A stretch of DNA of 64,000 nt, taken from positions 33,550,229-33,614,228 of the forward strand of contig CM049314.1 in the NCBI GenBank assembly GCA_026874595.1, given 5' to 3'. Positions within the stretch are counted from its first letter, which is position 1. Every line of letters starts with the position of its first letter. The notes beneath the pieces were generated by a model, which was not told the origin of the DNA, made no database searches, and saw only the letters and a program-made list of their open reading frames with translations. The DNA is from Sipunculus nudus (lineage: Eukaryota; Annelida; Sipuncula; Golfingiida; Sipunculidae). The translations under genes were made by a program, and so were the position numbers. Shown here in pieces: positions 25,388 to 37,663 of this stretch.

Positions 25388-25448
25388 GTAACCATGGTAA
25401 CGCAGGGGATCATCAAAGACCAGGGGAAATCGCTCTACTCTCGCGAGA
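25388..25448. promoter_or_regulatory. X-box plus TCTCGCGAGA: promoter-like pair
   Basis: gtaaccatggtaac (25388-25401) fits the RFX X-box consensus GTNRCC-AT-RGYAAC at every position. tctcgcgaga (25439-25448), a perfect palindrome known from animal housekeeping promoters, follows 37 bp later. No coding exon next to the pair is convincing. A 134-codon minus-strand frame (25106-25510) runs through it with a hydrophobic Leu/Phe-rich stretch, but its end is poly-Pro from the G tract. Confidence 0.4.
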
Positions 25449-26392
25449 TTTAACGAACTCACCACATAAGGTAAAGCAGTTTGGAATGATTTGATTGGTC
25501 TATAAACCATGCATCATGTCCCGCACAAAATGCTAGGTTTCGGTATTTCTGAAGACGGCGTTGATCCAATCGAGAATGGAAATACACTCATTTTGGCAGA
25601 TCAAATGAAATACACAGTGATTACAGCAGGGGTATTGTAAATATTTGATTTTGCGCTTTTGCCATCTGACACGAAACCGTGAGAAAACAAAACAACTGAC
25701 TAGATTGTGGACTTTCTAGGCTGGCATATAAGCAGCTGTCCTGCAGCTGTTGAATGCACAGAAGCAACTGACTCTTACAGCTGCTTTTTTGGAATATGAT
25801 ATAATAAAATAGTTTTTAGATGCAGATTATTATGTTGAATGCTTTATCAAGGTCGTCTTGATTTGCGTCCTGCACGCAACGACGGTGGGTTAATGTGTGT
25901 ATGGTTTACATTTTCCAACATGCGGCGTATTTTCCTTTGTTTTAACTGTACGTTCAAATCTGCTTGCATCATAGGGTCATGAAAAGTGAAGTTGCATGGC
26001 GACTTTCCAAATATGGCAAAGAACTGGTGCGTAGCCAAAAAACATGAGAAGCGTGACCTTCGACCAAGGAGGCGGGGCATGTGGGACAAATCAGTTATAG
26101 CCCAATGAAATGAAATGCAAGCCATGAGATTTGCTTGGCTTGTGTCAATCATGACAGGCTAGCCTAAATTTTAAATAACATAATTAATAATTTAAATACT
26201 TTAACATACTTCCTGGAAAAATAAAACGATAATGTTGCATGTTGAATATTGAAATATTCTTTCATCATGTAATATTTTTTATACACACTAGTGATATTAC
26301 ATTGATTCCGACATACGCCTTGTTGTATCCGGGATTTTATTCTGTACGCCAAATGTCAGCCCCCATGAGTGATTTCAATATTTTTTCTGCGA

Positions 26393-26455
26393 GGTCAGGA
26401 TTCGATAAGGGACTAGAAATATAAAAGGAAAGTGCAAGAATCCAAGTACAATCTT
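26393..26455. repeat. 63-bp direct repeat, left copy (SINE flank)
   Basis: Identical base for base to 26866-26928. The two copies immediately flank the SINE insert and look like its target-site duplication. Confidence 0.9.
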
Positions 26456-26865
26456 TTTTTTATTTTAATTTTTTTTGCTGGAGGTAACCGCCTCCATTTT
26501 TTAATGCTTACTTAACTACATATATGTACATCTGCAGAATTCCAGTCCGGTTTCGGACGTGGCAGGGCTTCCTCTCATTTTATATCCTGGCGTTAACCAG
26601 GCCCGGTGACTACTGCACCTGCGGGCCCTGGGTGTGTAATCGCCCCCATTGTTGGGTCATACCACCGAGGAGCCCCCGAAAGGCGCACTCGTTTGTGAGT
26701 GAAACACGGCCATTGGGCACGGCCTTCCCATTAAGCCTGCAAAGCGCTCACCCTGGGTGGGGGCCGACCGTGAAAAATCTCACCGCCTCGGCTGAGATTC
26801 GAACTCACGATCTGCCGGCTTTGAGTCCTGCGCTCTACCCCTGAGCCACAGAAGCCGGCAGATTC
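26456..26865 (-). mobile_element. Full-length tRNA-derived SINE
   Basis: On the minus strand the 410-bp insert starts with a tRNA-like head. It has A box tggctcaggggtagagc (26832-26848) and B box gagttcgaatc (26796-26806) at normal spacing for an internal RNA polymerase III promoter. A central domain follows (with cactcacaaacgagtgcg), then ggcggttacctcc, and an A-rich tail (t-rich on the plus strand at 26456-26475). A 63-bp perfect direct repeat flanks it. The central and 3' parts recur at 60867-61141, showing a dispersed family. It is non-coding and would be copied by a LINE; which LINE is unknown. The 106-codon open frame here is just SINE sequence. Confidence 0.9.
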
Positions 26866-26928
26866 GGTCAGGATTCGATAAGGGACTAGAAATATAAAAG
26901 GAAAGTGCAAGAATCCAAGTACAATCTT
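26866..26928. repeat. 63-bp direct repeat, right copy (SINE flank)
   Basis: Perfect duplicate of 26393-26455. Identity over 63 bp suggests the insertion is recent. Confidence 0.9.
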
Positions 26929-27187
26929 ATAACGGGAATCTATTTGCGGAGAGTATGCGAAGGCTAACAGAAAAGAAATCTTCCGGAGCAGAAGCAAGAG
27001 AAAGGTTCTGGGATGACCACGAACTCATTAGCAGGTTAAAGTATGATAACAAACATTTTCACAGATTAACTGTCCAGCCAACGATTCTTCCAGAGCTAGG
27101 ACCTGTAACATTCACACAGCGCTCGGGACGTATTATCCACTGCAAGAATCTCCGATCATCAAGATTGAAGTGTCTTCGAGCTTTCAA

Positions 27188-27189
<2 letters not shown>

Positions 27190-27251
<62 letters not shown>
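27190..27251. repeat. (TA)n microsatellite
   Basis: About 31 uninterrupted TA units just upstream of the second LINE fragment. Confidence 0.97.
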
Positions 27252-27255
<4 letters not shown>

Positions 27256-27336
27256 ATCCTGAATTGAGAAAAATGAAAGACATTAATTATAAAGAAATCT
27301 AAAGCAAAAAATAAAACAGTAATCAATGTATGGTCA

Positions 27337-28610
27337 TAGAGAGGTGTGTCACTGTCATGGAAAATTACCAATATTAAAGCCCACATCTTATCACAATTGA
27401 TGTATGCATTGCAGGTGTTATCAAATCCATCCTTTGCTTATATTGAATCCCTACTTTGGAAATTTATATGGGGTAATTATAAACAAGACATGATTAAGCG
27501 AACTACTCTAATAGCACCAGCAGTACTAGTCGAAGGAGGACTCATACATTTGATATCTAAATTTGATTCTTTAAAAGTTTCTTCGGTAAAGCGTTTGTTG
27601 TCGGACCCCTTGAATACAGGTTGGAGACAGATTGTTAATTTACAGTTTAAGGGATTTGGCTCTTACCTATTCAAATGTAACATAAATTCATGCGACAAAG
27701 ATAAATTTGATAAAACATGCAATCCATTTTGGAGAGATGTTTTAAATGCGTGTTGCAAATACAATTTCAAATATGTATATACTCCTGACGAAATGTTAGG
27801 CCGAGAGCTATTTGTCAACTCTCATATCAAAATAGATAAAACAACTGTGTATAATAAAGAATTATATAATGCAGGTGTAACAAAATGTTATGATGTTTCA
27901 AAATATAAGGGTAAAAACTATATATTCCAGTCACACGAGGAACTTGTAGACTGTATAAAGACACAAATAGCAAAATGCAATTTATGTGTTTAATTGATGC
28001 TATCCCAGTAAGTTGAAAAAATATACAGTGGAAACATGTACAGACATGCATAGCTACAGTCCATGTAAAGCAAAAATTGAAACAATCATAAACATCAGGA
28101 AAATTACACCAAAGGTTTATAATGATTTAATAATGACGGTCTGTACGGTGCCCACATAGGCTATCGATCAGTGCATGGTCTAAAGAAATGCAATGTGATT
28201 GTCAAGATATGGTATTTGAAGCCTTCAAGAATATAAAAATAATCACAGTATTAGAAGTGTTAAGGATATTACACTTCATAGTTATTCACAGAAATATAAC
28301 TCTCAACCCTTTCTTATATACAACAGGTAAAGCTGATGGTGAGACCTGCTTGTGTAAGAGAAATCCTGTTCCTGCTGTAAGTTTGTCTATAGACGTACTA
28401 TGTATTGTTACACGTGTTTTGTTTTACGTATTATTCATCTCTTAGTATGATTCCGTCCCTTTTCTATGTACTTCTTTGCAATGTCATTTGTGCTTTGCTT
28501 GTATTGTGTGTCATATTATGTGTTGTAAGTTGATGTATGTGATTGTATTGTACTGTTACACTAGTTTTTTTCTTTTGTAAGTCGATTTATGAATAAAAAA
28601 TGACAAATTC
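27337..28610 (+). mobile_element. 5'-truncated LINE tail, L1/Tx1-like
   Basis: The insert starts mid-ORF2, after the RT domain. The main frame runs to 27993, then shifts: CLIDAIP and a stop follow in the next frame near 27980-28020. A further short frame (28188-28445) contains a TTGKADGETCLC segment. The last 150 bp are T/G-rich and end with tatgaataaaaaatgac near 28590-28610, which serves as a tail with a polyadenylation-like hexamer. It differs in sequence from the 12.2-15.9 kb element, so it is a separate family or lineage. No flanking duplication is visible. Confidence 0.7.
27340..27993 (+). pseudogene. LINE ORF2 C-terminal region
   Basis: A frame of about 215 residues begins RGVSLSWKITNIKAHILSQL, which corresponds to the SLxGKIxxIKxxxLSxL block downstream of the RT palm in L1- and Tx1-type LINE proteins. 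It continues with FIWGNYKQDMIKRTTL and VEGGLIHLI, the W-G, basic, T-L, GGL pattern. There is no catalytic domain in this fragment. It is open but has no natural start (a stop lies just upstream), and a frameshift ends it early, so it is a dead fragment. Confidence 0.75.
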
Positions 28611-30360
28611 TGGCTTTCACTGCCCTACCAAATGAAAATGAAAATTTTTCCTATAAGCAATCCTACTGACGCCTTTTTGCATAAATAAATAATTCCAATT
28701 TAAGTTCAGTAAGTTGAAGAGATTTTCGTGTTTCACCAATTTGTCTTCTCCGAAATTCATTTCACATTTAAAAAAATACAAAGTGTAAAAGGAACAATAT
28801 TTCTCATACAGGCTAATACAGGGGTTATCATTACCAGACACTGGTACAAAAAAATTAGTCTCCGGTCCACCTTTGCGTTTAAATGAGCATATATGACTCC
28901 AATGACATTTTATGTTCCCCGTTTGATAAAGTGCTACCTGTCAAAGTGTCCGACACTGGCGGGTGTTGGGTAACCCTAGTCTTTCCGACAAAACGCTCAA
29001 TACGTCTGCGTGGTATTTCTCAGCTCTTTGTGTTTGCTTAAACCAGAACGATAATGGTGATGAGTTTGACATATTCGGTTACAAACATTACCCGACCTAT
29101 GCCGCCCCAGGTTAAAATCACAAACGAACCGTTCCACGAAAGACAATCCTCCAATCGAATGTTTTGACGTTCTGGCCCCCGGCTACCCAGACAATATTCC
29201 AGAACACATTTACCCGCGAGGTCACCGGGAGAGATCGAAATCACTCTAGATATGTACAGATATTGACCATCCGACGCCGCTCTGCCGGGGAGGCTATTGT
29301 ATGCTATTTTATTCTGCACTATTATTATTGTTTTCAAGGTTTGCAGTCTGGTGCCACTTTGTTATAGACACATCGTCTTCTCAAATTAGATTTGCCGCTT
29401 CAATGAATAAACAGCTTTAAAGGACCAAGAATTAAAAGCTTCTATGGATAAGCAAACAAAGCAATATTAACACGGGTTGACGGAGCAGTCCAAGAAACCG
29501 GTGATCACGTGACTCTGTTGCCAACAGGTGCCCCGGGCAATGCAGCCGCTATATTGGCGCCACAAAGACGTATATTTAGTACATTATATACGCGTTTAAA
29601 GGTATTAAACATATTTAAGAGTTTTGATTTTAAATACTTATATATTTCAAAGGAGGCAACATTATTTTCCGTTCATTTCCCCCGCCGGAAAGGTATGCGG
29701 TTGTCTCCATACGTGTGGGTGACGGTGTGAGTGATGGTATGTTTTGGGTTGTTTTTATGTGTTTGTTCACAACATAACTCATGCGATCATAAACGGAATC
29801 TAACGAAATTTTCTGGGCTTTCCAGGAATGGGCTTAGGAAGAATTAGATTTTGGTGTGATCATGCACATGGTCCGGAATCAGTTAAGTCGTCAATCAATA
29901 TTTACAAGTGTAGAGTCGCTTTGCAGGAATGAACCTTGGAATGTGGCCTGAATAAGCATCTAGCAATTCATGGATTAACATGTATGTCTATCATTTCCAT
30001 GATGTATCCTCTTTTTATCTGTCTCATATTATAATCTCTATTATAATTTGATGGTAGTGGCACGGGACTTTTGTTACGGACTCATCTGTATCTGCGCCTC
30101 GGATCTGCACGTTTTTGGTCTTAAAATGTCTGTCAAAGTATGTCCTACGGTTAAGAATTTTTCTTACTTCTAAATGAATCCAGAGATATTTCAAATTATT
30201 TTCCAAGGAACCACCTGTCGGCAACTACGATTGTGTATCAAGACAGAAAGCAGTTGAATCAGGGCCTAAACCCTTCTGTATCTTTAAATTTCTGAGACAT
30301 TACAAAATGTTCTGTTATTCTTAGAATATCAACAAACATGATTTGCTTTTGTTAATATAA
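28611..30360. other. AT-rich DNA with a GC-richer patch, no gene seen
   Basis: The patch at about 29040-29310 is open on minus for 99 codons (29038-29337) and partly on plus; I could not assign it. Another GC-rich spot, 29505-29560, contains tcacgtgac. Confidence 0.4.
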
Positions 30361-30965
30361 ACTAGAAGTTTGGGACCGTAAAGGGCCTCGATTAAGGCCC
30401 GGCGATCTCCAGCTCCTCCAAAGGGCAGTAGTTTGGCCATATTGGATGTCATGTTCGTCTAAAATTTATTACCACAATTAATAAAGGGCCGAGTTTTCAA
30501 GAAAATCACAGCATTAACTAGAAAATTCTTGAAAAATGAATTCGAGAGAGATCAAATGTAATATCCTTGAGATACTGCATGAAAAAAAAAATCACCGATT
30601 ATGTTCTGGCGACCATATTGGTGTTGGATGGGTATGTAATTCAATAGGGCTTAAGGCTTCATTTGATAGGTCTGGAGGCCTCATAGACACCAATCATCCC
30701 TGTGAATTAGAGAAAGATCAAAAGTATCTCTTTTTCAGATAGTTCGTGCGAGAGAAAATCACTGATTGTGCTGTGGCGGCCATATTAGAATTCGGACAGA
30801 TCTGTAATTCGATAGGTCTTGAGCACTTATAGGCACCAATGATCACTGGGAGAGCATATTCTCCTTGAGATATCGCGCGCGAAAGAAAGCGTCACTGACG
30901 GACGGTGGGAAGGACGAACGGACAGACGGACAATGCAATCACTATAGGGCACTGCTCTAGCTTTC
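30360..30965. repeat. Degenerate tandem repeat with GACGGACGG tail
   Basis: Three loosely related units are visible. The block ccttgagata-tgcg-gaaa-atcactgatt recurs near 30560, 30720 and 30865. The blocks ctggcg(a/g)ccatatt and tgtaattc(a/g)atagg(t/g)ctt recur near 30606-30655 and 30771-30823. The array ends in gacggacgg and acggacagacggaca. No coding content. Confidence 0.7.
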
Positions 30966-31689
30966 AAGCGGGGCTCTATATACTTGGCAACGAGAATTTT
31001 GAATAAACCTTTGCCTTATCTATTGTTAACTTATCTATTGTCTGCAAACTGTGTAAAGGTATGTTATTCCTATTGCCTGTGCAACAAAATGTACATCTAT
31101 CATGGGTATTTTGATTGGTTATCTATATAACAAAAATAATTTAACCTGTCTTCGATTTTCTGTTGTATATAGGATGAAACTTAAATGGTCTTCAAGTGCA
31201 ATACAATGAAAGGATAAGGAAAACCAGTAATACTAATTTGATATGGTGAATAAACAGTTGTTTATTGTTTATAAACAATAAAAGTGGTCGATCATGAGCA
31301 GACGAAATTAAACCACCTGTTATATTTCTTTCAGAAATAAAATAGGCAGTGCTTCTCGAAAGTAATGACAGTTAAACGCCATGCATTGTGCTTTGTGTCT
31401 TTACAATATAAAGGCCAGATCGATCATATGTGACATGTCAAAAGTCAATGTGAACAAACTTGGGCTAACGATGTGAACTGCTTGTCCGCTGGCACGTGTT
31501 CAGCACACGTATACCCTGTATACATATATATAGATTAGCATACAAAGGTCCAACTAGGCTCTCCGGTCACACCGCAGGCCATTGTTTATACAGCCGCCCA
31601 GAATGGCTTCCGTCAGCTAAAAGGTGTCTGTGATCTTTGGCCTTGTGCGTGGAACAAGCTATGCCCAAAGGGACGGGGCTATTATGTTC

Positions 31690-31692
<3 letters not shown>

Positions 31693-31756
<64 letters not shown>
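31693..31756. repeat. Compound (TA)n(GA)n microsatellite
   Basis: TA run passing directly into about 15 GA units. Confidence 0.96.
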
Positions 31757-31759
<3 letters not shown>

Positions 31760-32340
31760 CTGAGAGAAGAAAAACGACCGATGATCGATTATTTATCGAT
31801 TTTTTATATACCTTTTGTATTACCATGTAATTTGTTGTATAAGATAACATTGAATTAAGAAAGTTCAAGGTCCAAAGTAACCTCCGGATGTTGACCCTTG
31901 TTCGCTGAAAAAAGGTTAAGTTTAAATGCTGTCCGCTACTTTGTGTTCTGTCTTTTCTTATATCACTGACTGGATTAGAATATATTTTTCTGAATAATAT
32001 GCATATTTTGCATATGCAAACATAATCGTTTTTATATGCGCACTGAAATCCTATGTAGCATTTGTGTCATATGCGACGTCTGTTGATCCTATAATGAGTG
32101 TTGATATCTCCCAATGTGGAAGATTCCCTGCCATATCTGAGAAATGATAACCTGGAGATAAATATAATAAAGCACGTGAAGATCAGTGACTTGAAGAGTA
32201 AACAATGCAATGTGTTGGCACCAGCGTAGCATGAGCCCAGGACCATGTTTAAGTCAGCCGGCTTTGAGTTCAAATAATTATTTGTTGTTTATATAGATAA
32301 TAGAGGATAATAGAGGGTCTATTGATATTTCCTCAGTTCA

Positions 32341-32430
32341 TCCTTATGGGACCAGGCGGGGATCGAACAAGAGACTTTCACCTCTGATTCTAGCGGTTAA
32401 ACCCAGTGGTTTATCTTCAGGGGGTGGGGG
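32341..32430 (-). mobile_element. Degenerate tRNA-like (SINE head) segment
   Basis: On the minus strand a B-box-like ttgttcgatcc lies near 32355, preceded by a region of tRNA-like length with an A-box-like ggtttaaccgct. It is followed by poly-C/G-rich DNA rather than an identifiable SINE body. It could be a decayed tRNA pseudogene. Confidence 0.4.
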
Positions 32431-32682
32431 GGGGGGGGTCGCAGGCGAGGGAGGGAAATCCAAGTTGGGACAACTTTTTTTTATAAACAAGTAATTGCAA
32501 AGAATAAAGTCCTTTTTTGTCTGTGTGATACATTTCAAATATATTACAATTAAGGTTTAAAAAATAAGGTACTATTTTCTAGTATACTTTAATTCTAAAC
32601 TAGGGTTTAGATGTATAATAGTTCACTGTACACTCAGAAATGGAAGCAAAGTCTAATATTAATTATTAATATAATTTATTTC

Positions 32683-32685
<3 letters not shown>

Positions 32686-32712
<27 letters not shown>
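32686..32712. repeat. (TA)n microsatellite
   Basis: About 13 TA units. Confidence 0.93.
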
Positions 32713-32713
<1 letters not shown>

Positions 32714-34199
32714 TAATATTTTCTAAATATGAGGGGGGCGTGATTGCAGTGACCATCGCCTCCCACCTTGAAAAAAAGGGGAGGATATATATACCCCCGG
32801 GATCAACCCCTGTATGGACGCTCCTGGCTAAAACATCAGTGTTATCGCCGACTGTGACATGGTGTCAAGAGTGACAGATTTATCTGTGCTGGTCTGCCCC
32901 TCTCAACACATCAGTTATAATTAGCTGTTAAAAGTCAGCAAGTTGTCAACTAGATGTTTGCAAATCACTAAACGGTAACTAGAAGGCCGGAAAATGGGCG
33001 ATTATGGGGAATTGGTTATTACGTGTATAACCTTGGAAAAAGTCAAGGTAAAAAATAAACATCAGGTGCAAGTCTGTCACCTAAGACTACTATTGTGTCC
33101 AAAGGTAAGCCTTTGAAAACCAGCCATATTTGAAATCTGGCGCAAATGTAATAAAGAGGTATTAAGATCGAAAAAAAGAAAAGAAACTTTGAAATGGATG
33201 ATTTTGTACTCGGGGGGGATCTGTGGAAGTTCATCCTAAAAAAATGACCTAAATATTGATATAGAAATCAATTCATTACCCATTACTAGAATTCCTTCCC
33301 TACAGAGGAGACCTTAATTAAGGGTTGATGTGACGGTTGTCAACATATAGGATTGTATTTTATAAGTTTCTTTTATATATAAGTTGCCTCTGAATTTTCA
33401 GTTGAAGGAAACTCGCTTTTTTAATCATTTTATCGAGGAAAGAATTTAGATTCAACATAGTTCCGGCGGGGCATACAGCACGCGGCGACTGACTAGTACA
33501 TGGGGTCTTGTAATATCCGGTCACAGCTTTATTAACCAATTTTTTCTTCTATGTGAGTCATTCTGGGCTCTGGAAAATAACGATACATCTGATCTTATTG
33601 GATTCATCAGGGCAGGTGCCTGGGTTTTCAATCACCGAGACTGCATCATTTTCTGCTCTCCTTACCGGTCAGATTACGGATAGAATAGTCTACCGTCAAT
33701 AACATCTATTTATTCAAGACGGACCACGGGACTGAAAAAAAACAACATATATTGAACTGATATCCAAACTTATACGATTTCTCCTAACCCATGCAAGTTT
33801 GTCATTTCCGTGTTCTTTATTTTTAACAAATGTGTTTCTCTATTTGAAAGGACTTATTTGACATGTACTTTACATGCAAACACGGACTAGAGTTCCTTTT
33901 AAATTTAGTTATTACCGCAATAAAGGCCTCTCACTGGCTTTACTGAATTTGCCGCCTTTCTGACAAGGTACGTTTTCCCTGCCACACAAAGCTCTGACTT
34001 ATATCGGTTTAGGTCCCTTCTAGGGGGACAACTTTGTTTCTCCTGTTTATCATAATCAAGTTGGTCACACAAAAGAAAGCTGACAGAGAAAAGGCACTGA
34101 CCCATGATCAAAGATCAAAGTGTTATTTATGGGCGTTGCCTTATTTTGTGAGGGAACAGTTTTAGGATGTTTTGAAAAATATTGCGGACAGATGACAAA

Positions 34200-34345
34200 T
34201 CTGCGCCGTGTGGCTCGGGTATTATGGTTAGGGACCTTATGGCCTCAAGGTTGAAGCCTCGGGTCAACTTTGGATTGTTTTCCCCGCTAAGACGTTACCA
34301 CTACACAAGGTCGTTATCATAAGGGTGCCCCATCACCATTTAGCA
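34200..34345 (+). mobile_element. Possible degenerate SINE head
   Basis: gtgtggctcgggtattatgg and cttatggcctcaagg followed by cgggtcaac loosely follow the order of A box, anticodon arm and B box. The boxes are imperfect and no tail is clear. Confidence 0.25.
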
Positions 34346-34763
34346 GTGACTGGTCATTGGTTAATGTAGAATCTCCTACACCTATATATTTTATGAATCG
34401 TTATGAATCATGGGCGGCATGATCCCACGGATGTTCAGAAAACAGTGAATCGTGGGACGGATTCGGATGTCCAATGAGACGGTGATATTGAGCTATAAAC
34501 CTAGGTCCTAGAACCATTCCTTTAAATCACTCTCGTTTTTTAAATATCGCAGTAATGGACTGCCTTGCGGCATTCTCAGATGACCGCTTAATCGATGTGT
34601 ATCACACTACGAATCTTCATTAAAAAAATAAAAAGGTAAAAAAAAGATACAATTATATATTATATATAAGATAATGAATTAATTAAAATAATAAATTTAA
34701 AATCGGTTGTAGTCTCGTAACCGCATGTCTCAAACACTCTTAGTTGCATGAAGTGTATATACT

Positions 34764-34765
34764 GA

Positions 34766-34806
<41 letters not shown>
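34764..34806. repeat. (GA)n microsatellite
   Basis: About 20 GA units with minor interruptions. Confidence 0.95.
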
Positions 34807-36718
34807 TACGGAAGAAAGATGCTCCGAAGGTCGATGCCAAAAGGGTGTTTATGGTAACATCTCGGTGCCATGGGTACAAGATCAAAGACGGTGTTCTCGT
34901 CAAATAATCTGCCTGTGACAAGAATGGTCCGGGGGTATTCACGAGCTGATGCCAGTAATTCGAAAAAAATTCCAGCATAGAACTCTTCTTTAATGAGCGG
35001 AATGGCGGGAGCCTTTCATCTGATGGCCAAAGTTATCTCACGTAAAAAGCTGCAGCTCAATCAATTTCAACTCCGGTTACGGAAAGGAAAAATAAAATTT
35101 CGTCTTGGCATCACTGGAGCGAAAACATTCCATTTGTCATGACGGGGTTGACATGAGCAAAGCCGCAGTTATCTTGGGTGGAAGTGAAAAAGCTGATTCG
35201 GGCATTACGCCCGGACTTTGAGCTCTCGTAATAAAGTTATGGATTATAGAGTTTCGTTACCGTTTGTACTTTAAAAAGAAAAACAGTTAATGATAGCGGA
35301 AGACGCTAAGTCAGCCTAAACCATGATGGATTACCATTGATGCCTGTTTCTAACTATGACTTTCTCGTAACCTGGGGCGCGTCCATCACTTTAATCTGAC
35401 ATGAATCCCGTCACATCACATTATGCTCTAATTGCTTCATCAATAAATGGACTTAATCACTGATATGGGTGACTTGCTACGCTGGACGTCACCAGGTGAT
35501 TAATGCTGTACGATATTTTCTTGTAGACGATTCGTCTGTACTATCTTCTCCTAAGAACAGTCAGTAAACATTAATCCATCCGTACGTGTCAGATCCCTCA
35601 AATTAAATCTGACTCTAATATGGCAAAAATATACTCTCATCAATCAAAGGATAGTTGTAAATTTGTGATAAACAAAAGTTTTAATTATTTTACAATATAA
35701 CAAATCATTATCGTAATATCCATGAAGCTCAAGTTTTATGTGGGTAAGGAACCACACAGATTGAAAATGTTCAATTTCGAAATATTTATCATATTTACGA
35801 CAAGACGGATATCTGAAAAATTATAATTGTTATAATTGTGATGTCATAATTGTTACCATGGTGACTCACACATGCGTCATGATTTGCGTAAATTTCATCA
35901 TTTAAGGCCTTTTTATCGCAACATACCACTACCTGCCAAGAAATGAGACAGAAATATTATTCTAAGAATTGAGAGAGAGAAAGAATGTTGGGGGGGGGGG
36001 GGTGCACTGAGAGAGTGCTGAATAAATCCTACAGTAAATCGGTCGGCGGTCGCTAGATGTTACATATTATGAAGTCTAAGTGCATTTTTTTACATGATGT
36101 AAAAATGGGTAAACTTTAATACATGTATATCATATTTCGTCCAAGACATATTTACGTCATTACATATGAATGACAGAACAATGACGTATGGCAGACCAAT
36201 GAAATTGTGACTGGCTCAATAATATAATGCGCACAAACATAAGTTCAGGTAATTTTATTACACTTTAATTACATTCATTCCGATAAGGTCAACCGCTGGT
36301 AATTATAATAAGTATTGCAGAGCTGTTTTCTGAAATGGTCGCTGATGTCTATATAACCGTTGCGATATACAATGTAATTTGTTCCCTGAATTTTCCAGAG
36401 GTTATCACGGTATAATTTGACGTGGTATAGGTAAATCAGTACTGCGTAAGGCTATGTTACGATTGTAATATTTGCTAATGTGTCATAATTAAATCAAATG
36501 CAATCAGCTCATATAATCAAAACATATACCATACATTGCAAGGAGAAGGGTGGAGATAATAACCTTTTCTGTTATCACATTTAATCTGCTTGAGATACGT
36601 ATGCAGAACCAGTCTACCTTTTCTCTACATTAAATTTAAATAGTTATAGTAGTAGATATCTATACACCTTAGGCGGCTTAGACTCAGGCACCCATTTTGT
36701 GTGTGTGTCTATACACAC

Positions 36719-36732
36719 ATATATATATTTAA

Positions 36733-36773
<41 letters not shown>
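36719..36773. repeat. (TA)n microsatellite
   Basis: TA run with one tttaaat interruption near its left end. Confidence 0.94.
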
Positions 36774-36776
<3 letters not shown>

Positions 36777-37013
36777 ATATAATATATACTGTTATTATTT
36801 GAGGATGAGGGCGCGGTCATCCTCTGAGCGTTCCTTTGGATTCTGCTCAGAAGGTATGGGTCTATTTCACTTAAACTTTCTACGCAGATAGGTTCTCATC
36901 TTGGGACTTAGGATTGTCCTTGGAGTACTATCTTTTCATATTTTTCGTGACCTTATCAAACCCACACCTCGCAAAACCTTTGACACTACTCATGAAGGCT
37001 GCCATTTTGCGTA

Positions 37014-37663
37014 TACCGTATTTCCTTGATCATACGCCCGGGTGTTTAGTTTTTTTTTTCAGAGCTTGCTTTGACCTGGTGTCTAAACAAGGCCGGCTTC
37101 TATTTAGGCCGGCGTTTATTGAAAAATACATCATCAGGCTCCTCAGACAATACTAAAAAAGAACACGTCGAAACAATAAACTCGTCGGTCACTACTTGGG
37201 GGACACAATTGAAAGCATCGCTAATACACTGATTTTGTTTATGAAATATCCGTAGATGTGTTAGCTTTCTCACTGCTGACGTATTTTGTGTAGCGTTTAC
37301 TAGGATCGGTGATCGGCTTTAGTCATAATGGACTAATCCAGTATATTTGGTGTTCCTTGTGGTAACAGGTGCACTTAAGAAAACGAAAGATTTATAGAGG
37401 AATTAAACATATTATAAACCCAAACACAAACCGAAATCCATAGAATAATCTCCAGGCAATTTGATCGGTTAATACACCATATATAGTGACGAGAAAAGAC
37501 ATCTGGAGGCAAACATGGAAACTACTCTGACATCCGGTCTCTCAACAAGACCGGCGTCTTTCTAAGGCCGGCGTTTATTTTTCTGAGACATTGTTTGCCC
37601 AGGCGACTAAATAAGGCAGGCGATTATTTAAGGCCCGGTATCTGATAAAGGAAATACGATATA
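37014..37663. mobile_element. TIR element of about 650 bp, non-autonomous
   Basis: The left end reads ccgtatttccttgatca; the right end reads tgataaaggaaatacg, whose reverse complement is cgtatttcctttatca. The ends are thus inverted repeats of about 16 bp with one difference. Subterminal gccggcgtttatt motifs occur on both sides (near 37099 and 37567), with cgggtgtttag near the left end and gcccggta near the right. The interior has no transposase-like frame. Flanking tata-type sequence on both sides could be a short target duplication. I do not assign a superfamily. Confidence 0.7.

Larger units (their letters stand above)
31757..36718. other. AT-rich DNA with small repeats, no gene seen
   Basis: Contains the degenerate tRNA-like segment at 32341-32430, poly-G near 32420-32440 and 35990-36001, (TA)n at 32686-32712, (GA)n at 34764-34806 and an X-box-like site at 35852-35865. 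No recognised protein motif. Confidence 0.4.

Noticed and set aside
25106-25510. 134-codon minus frame with a hydrophobic stretch, as a membrane protein
   Set aside because: The end is poly-Pro from the G tract and the hydrophobic stretch is antisense of a purine-rich run; no homologue recognised.
26524-26844. 106-codon plus-strand open frame
   Set aside because: It is the antisense of the tRNA-derived SINE; A and B boxes and flanking duplications explain the sequence.
26796-26865. A functional tRNA gene on the minus strand
   Set aside because: A and B boxes fit, but the anticodon arm does not fold cleanly, and the sequence continues into a SINE body with an A-rich tail and flanking duplications.
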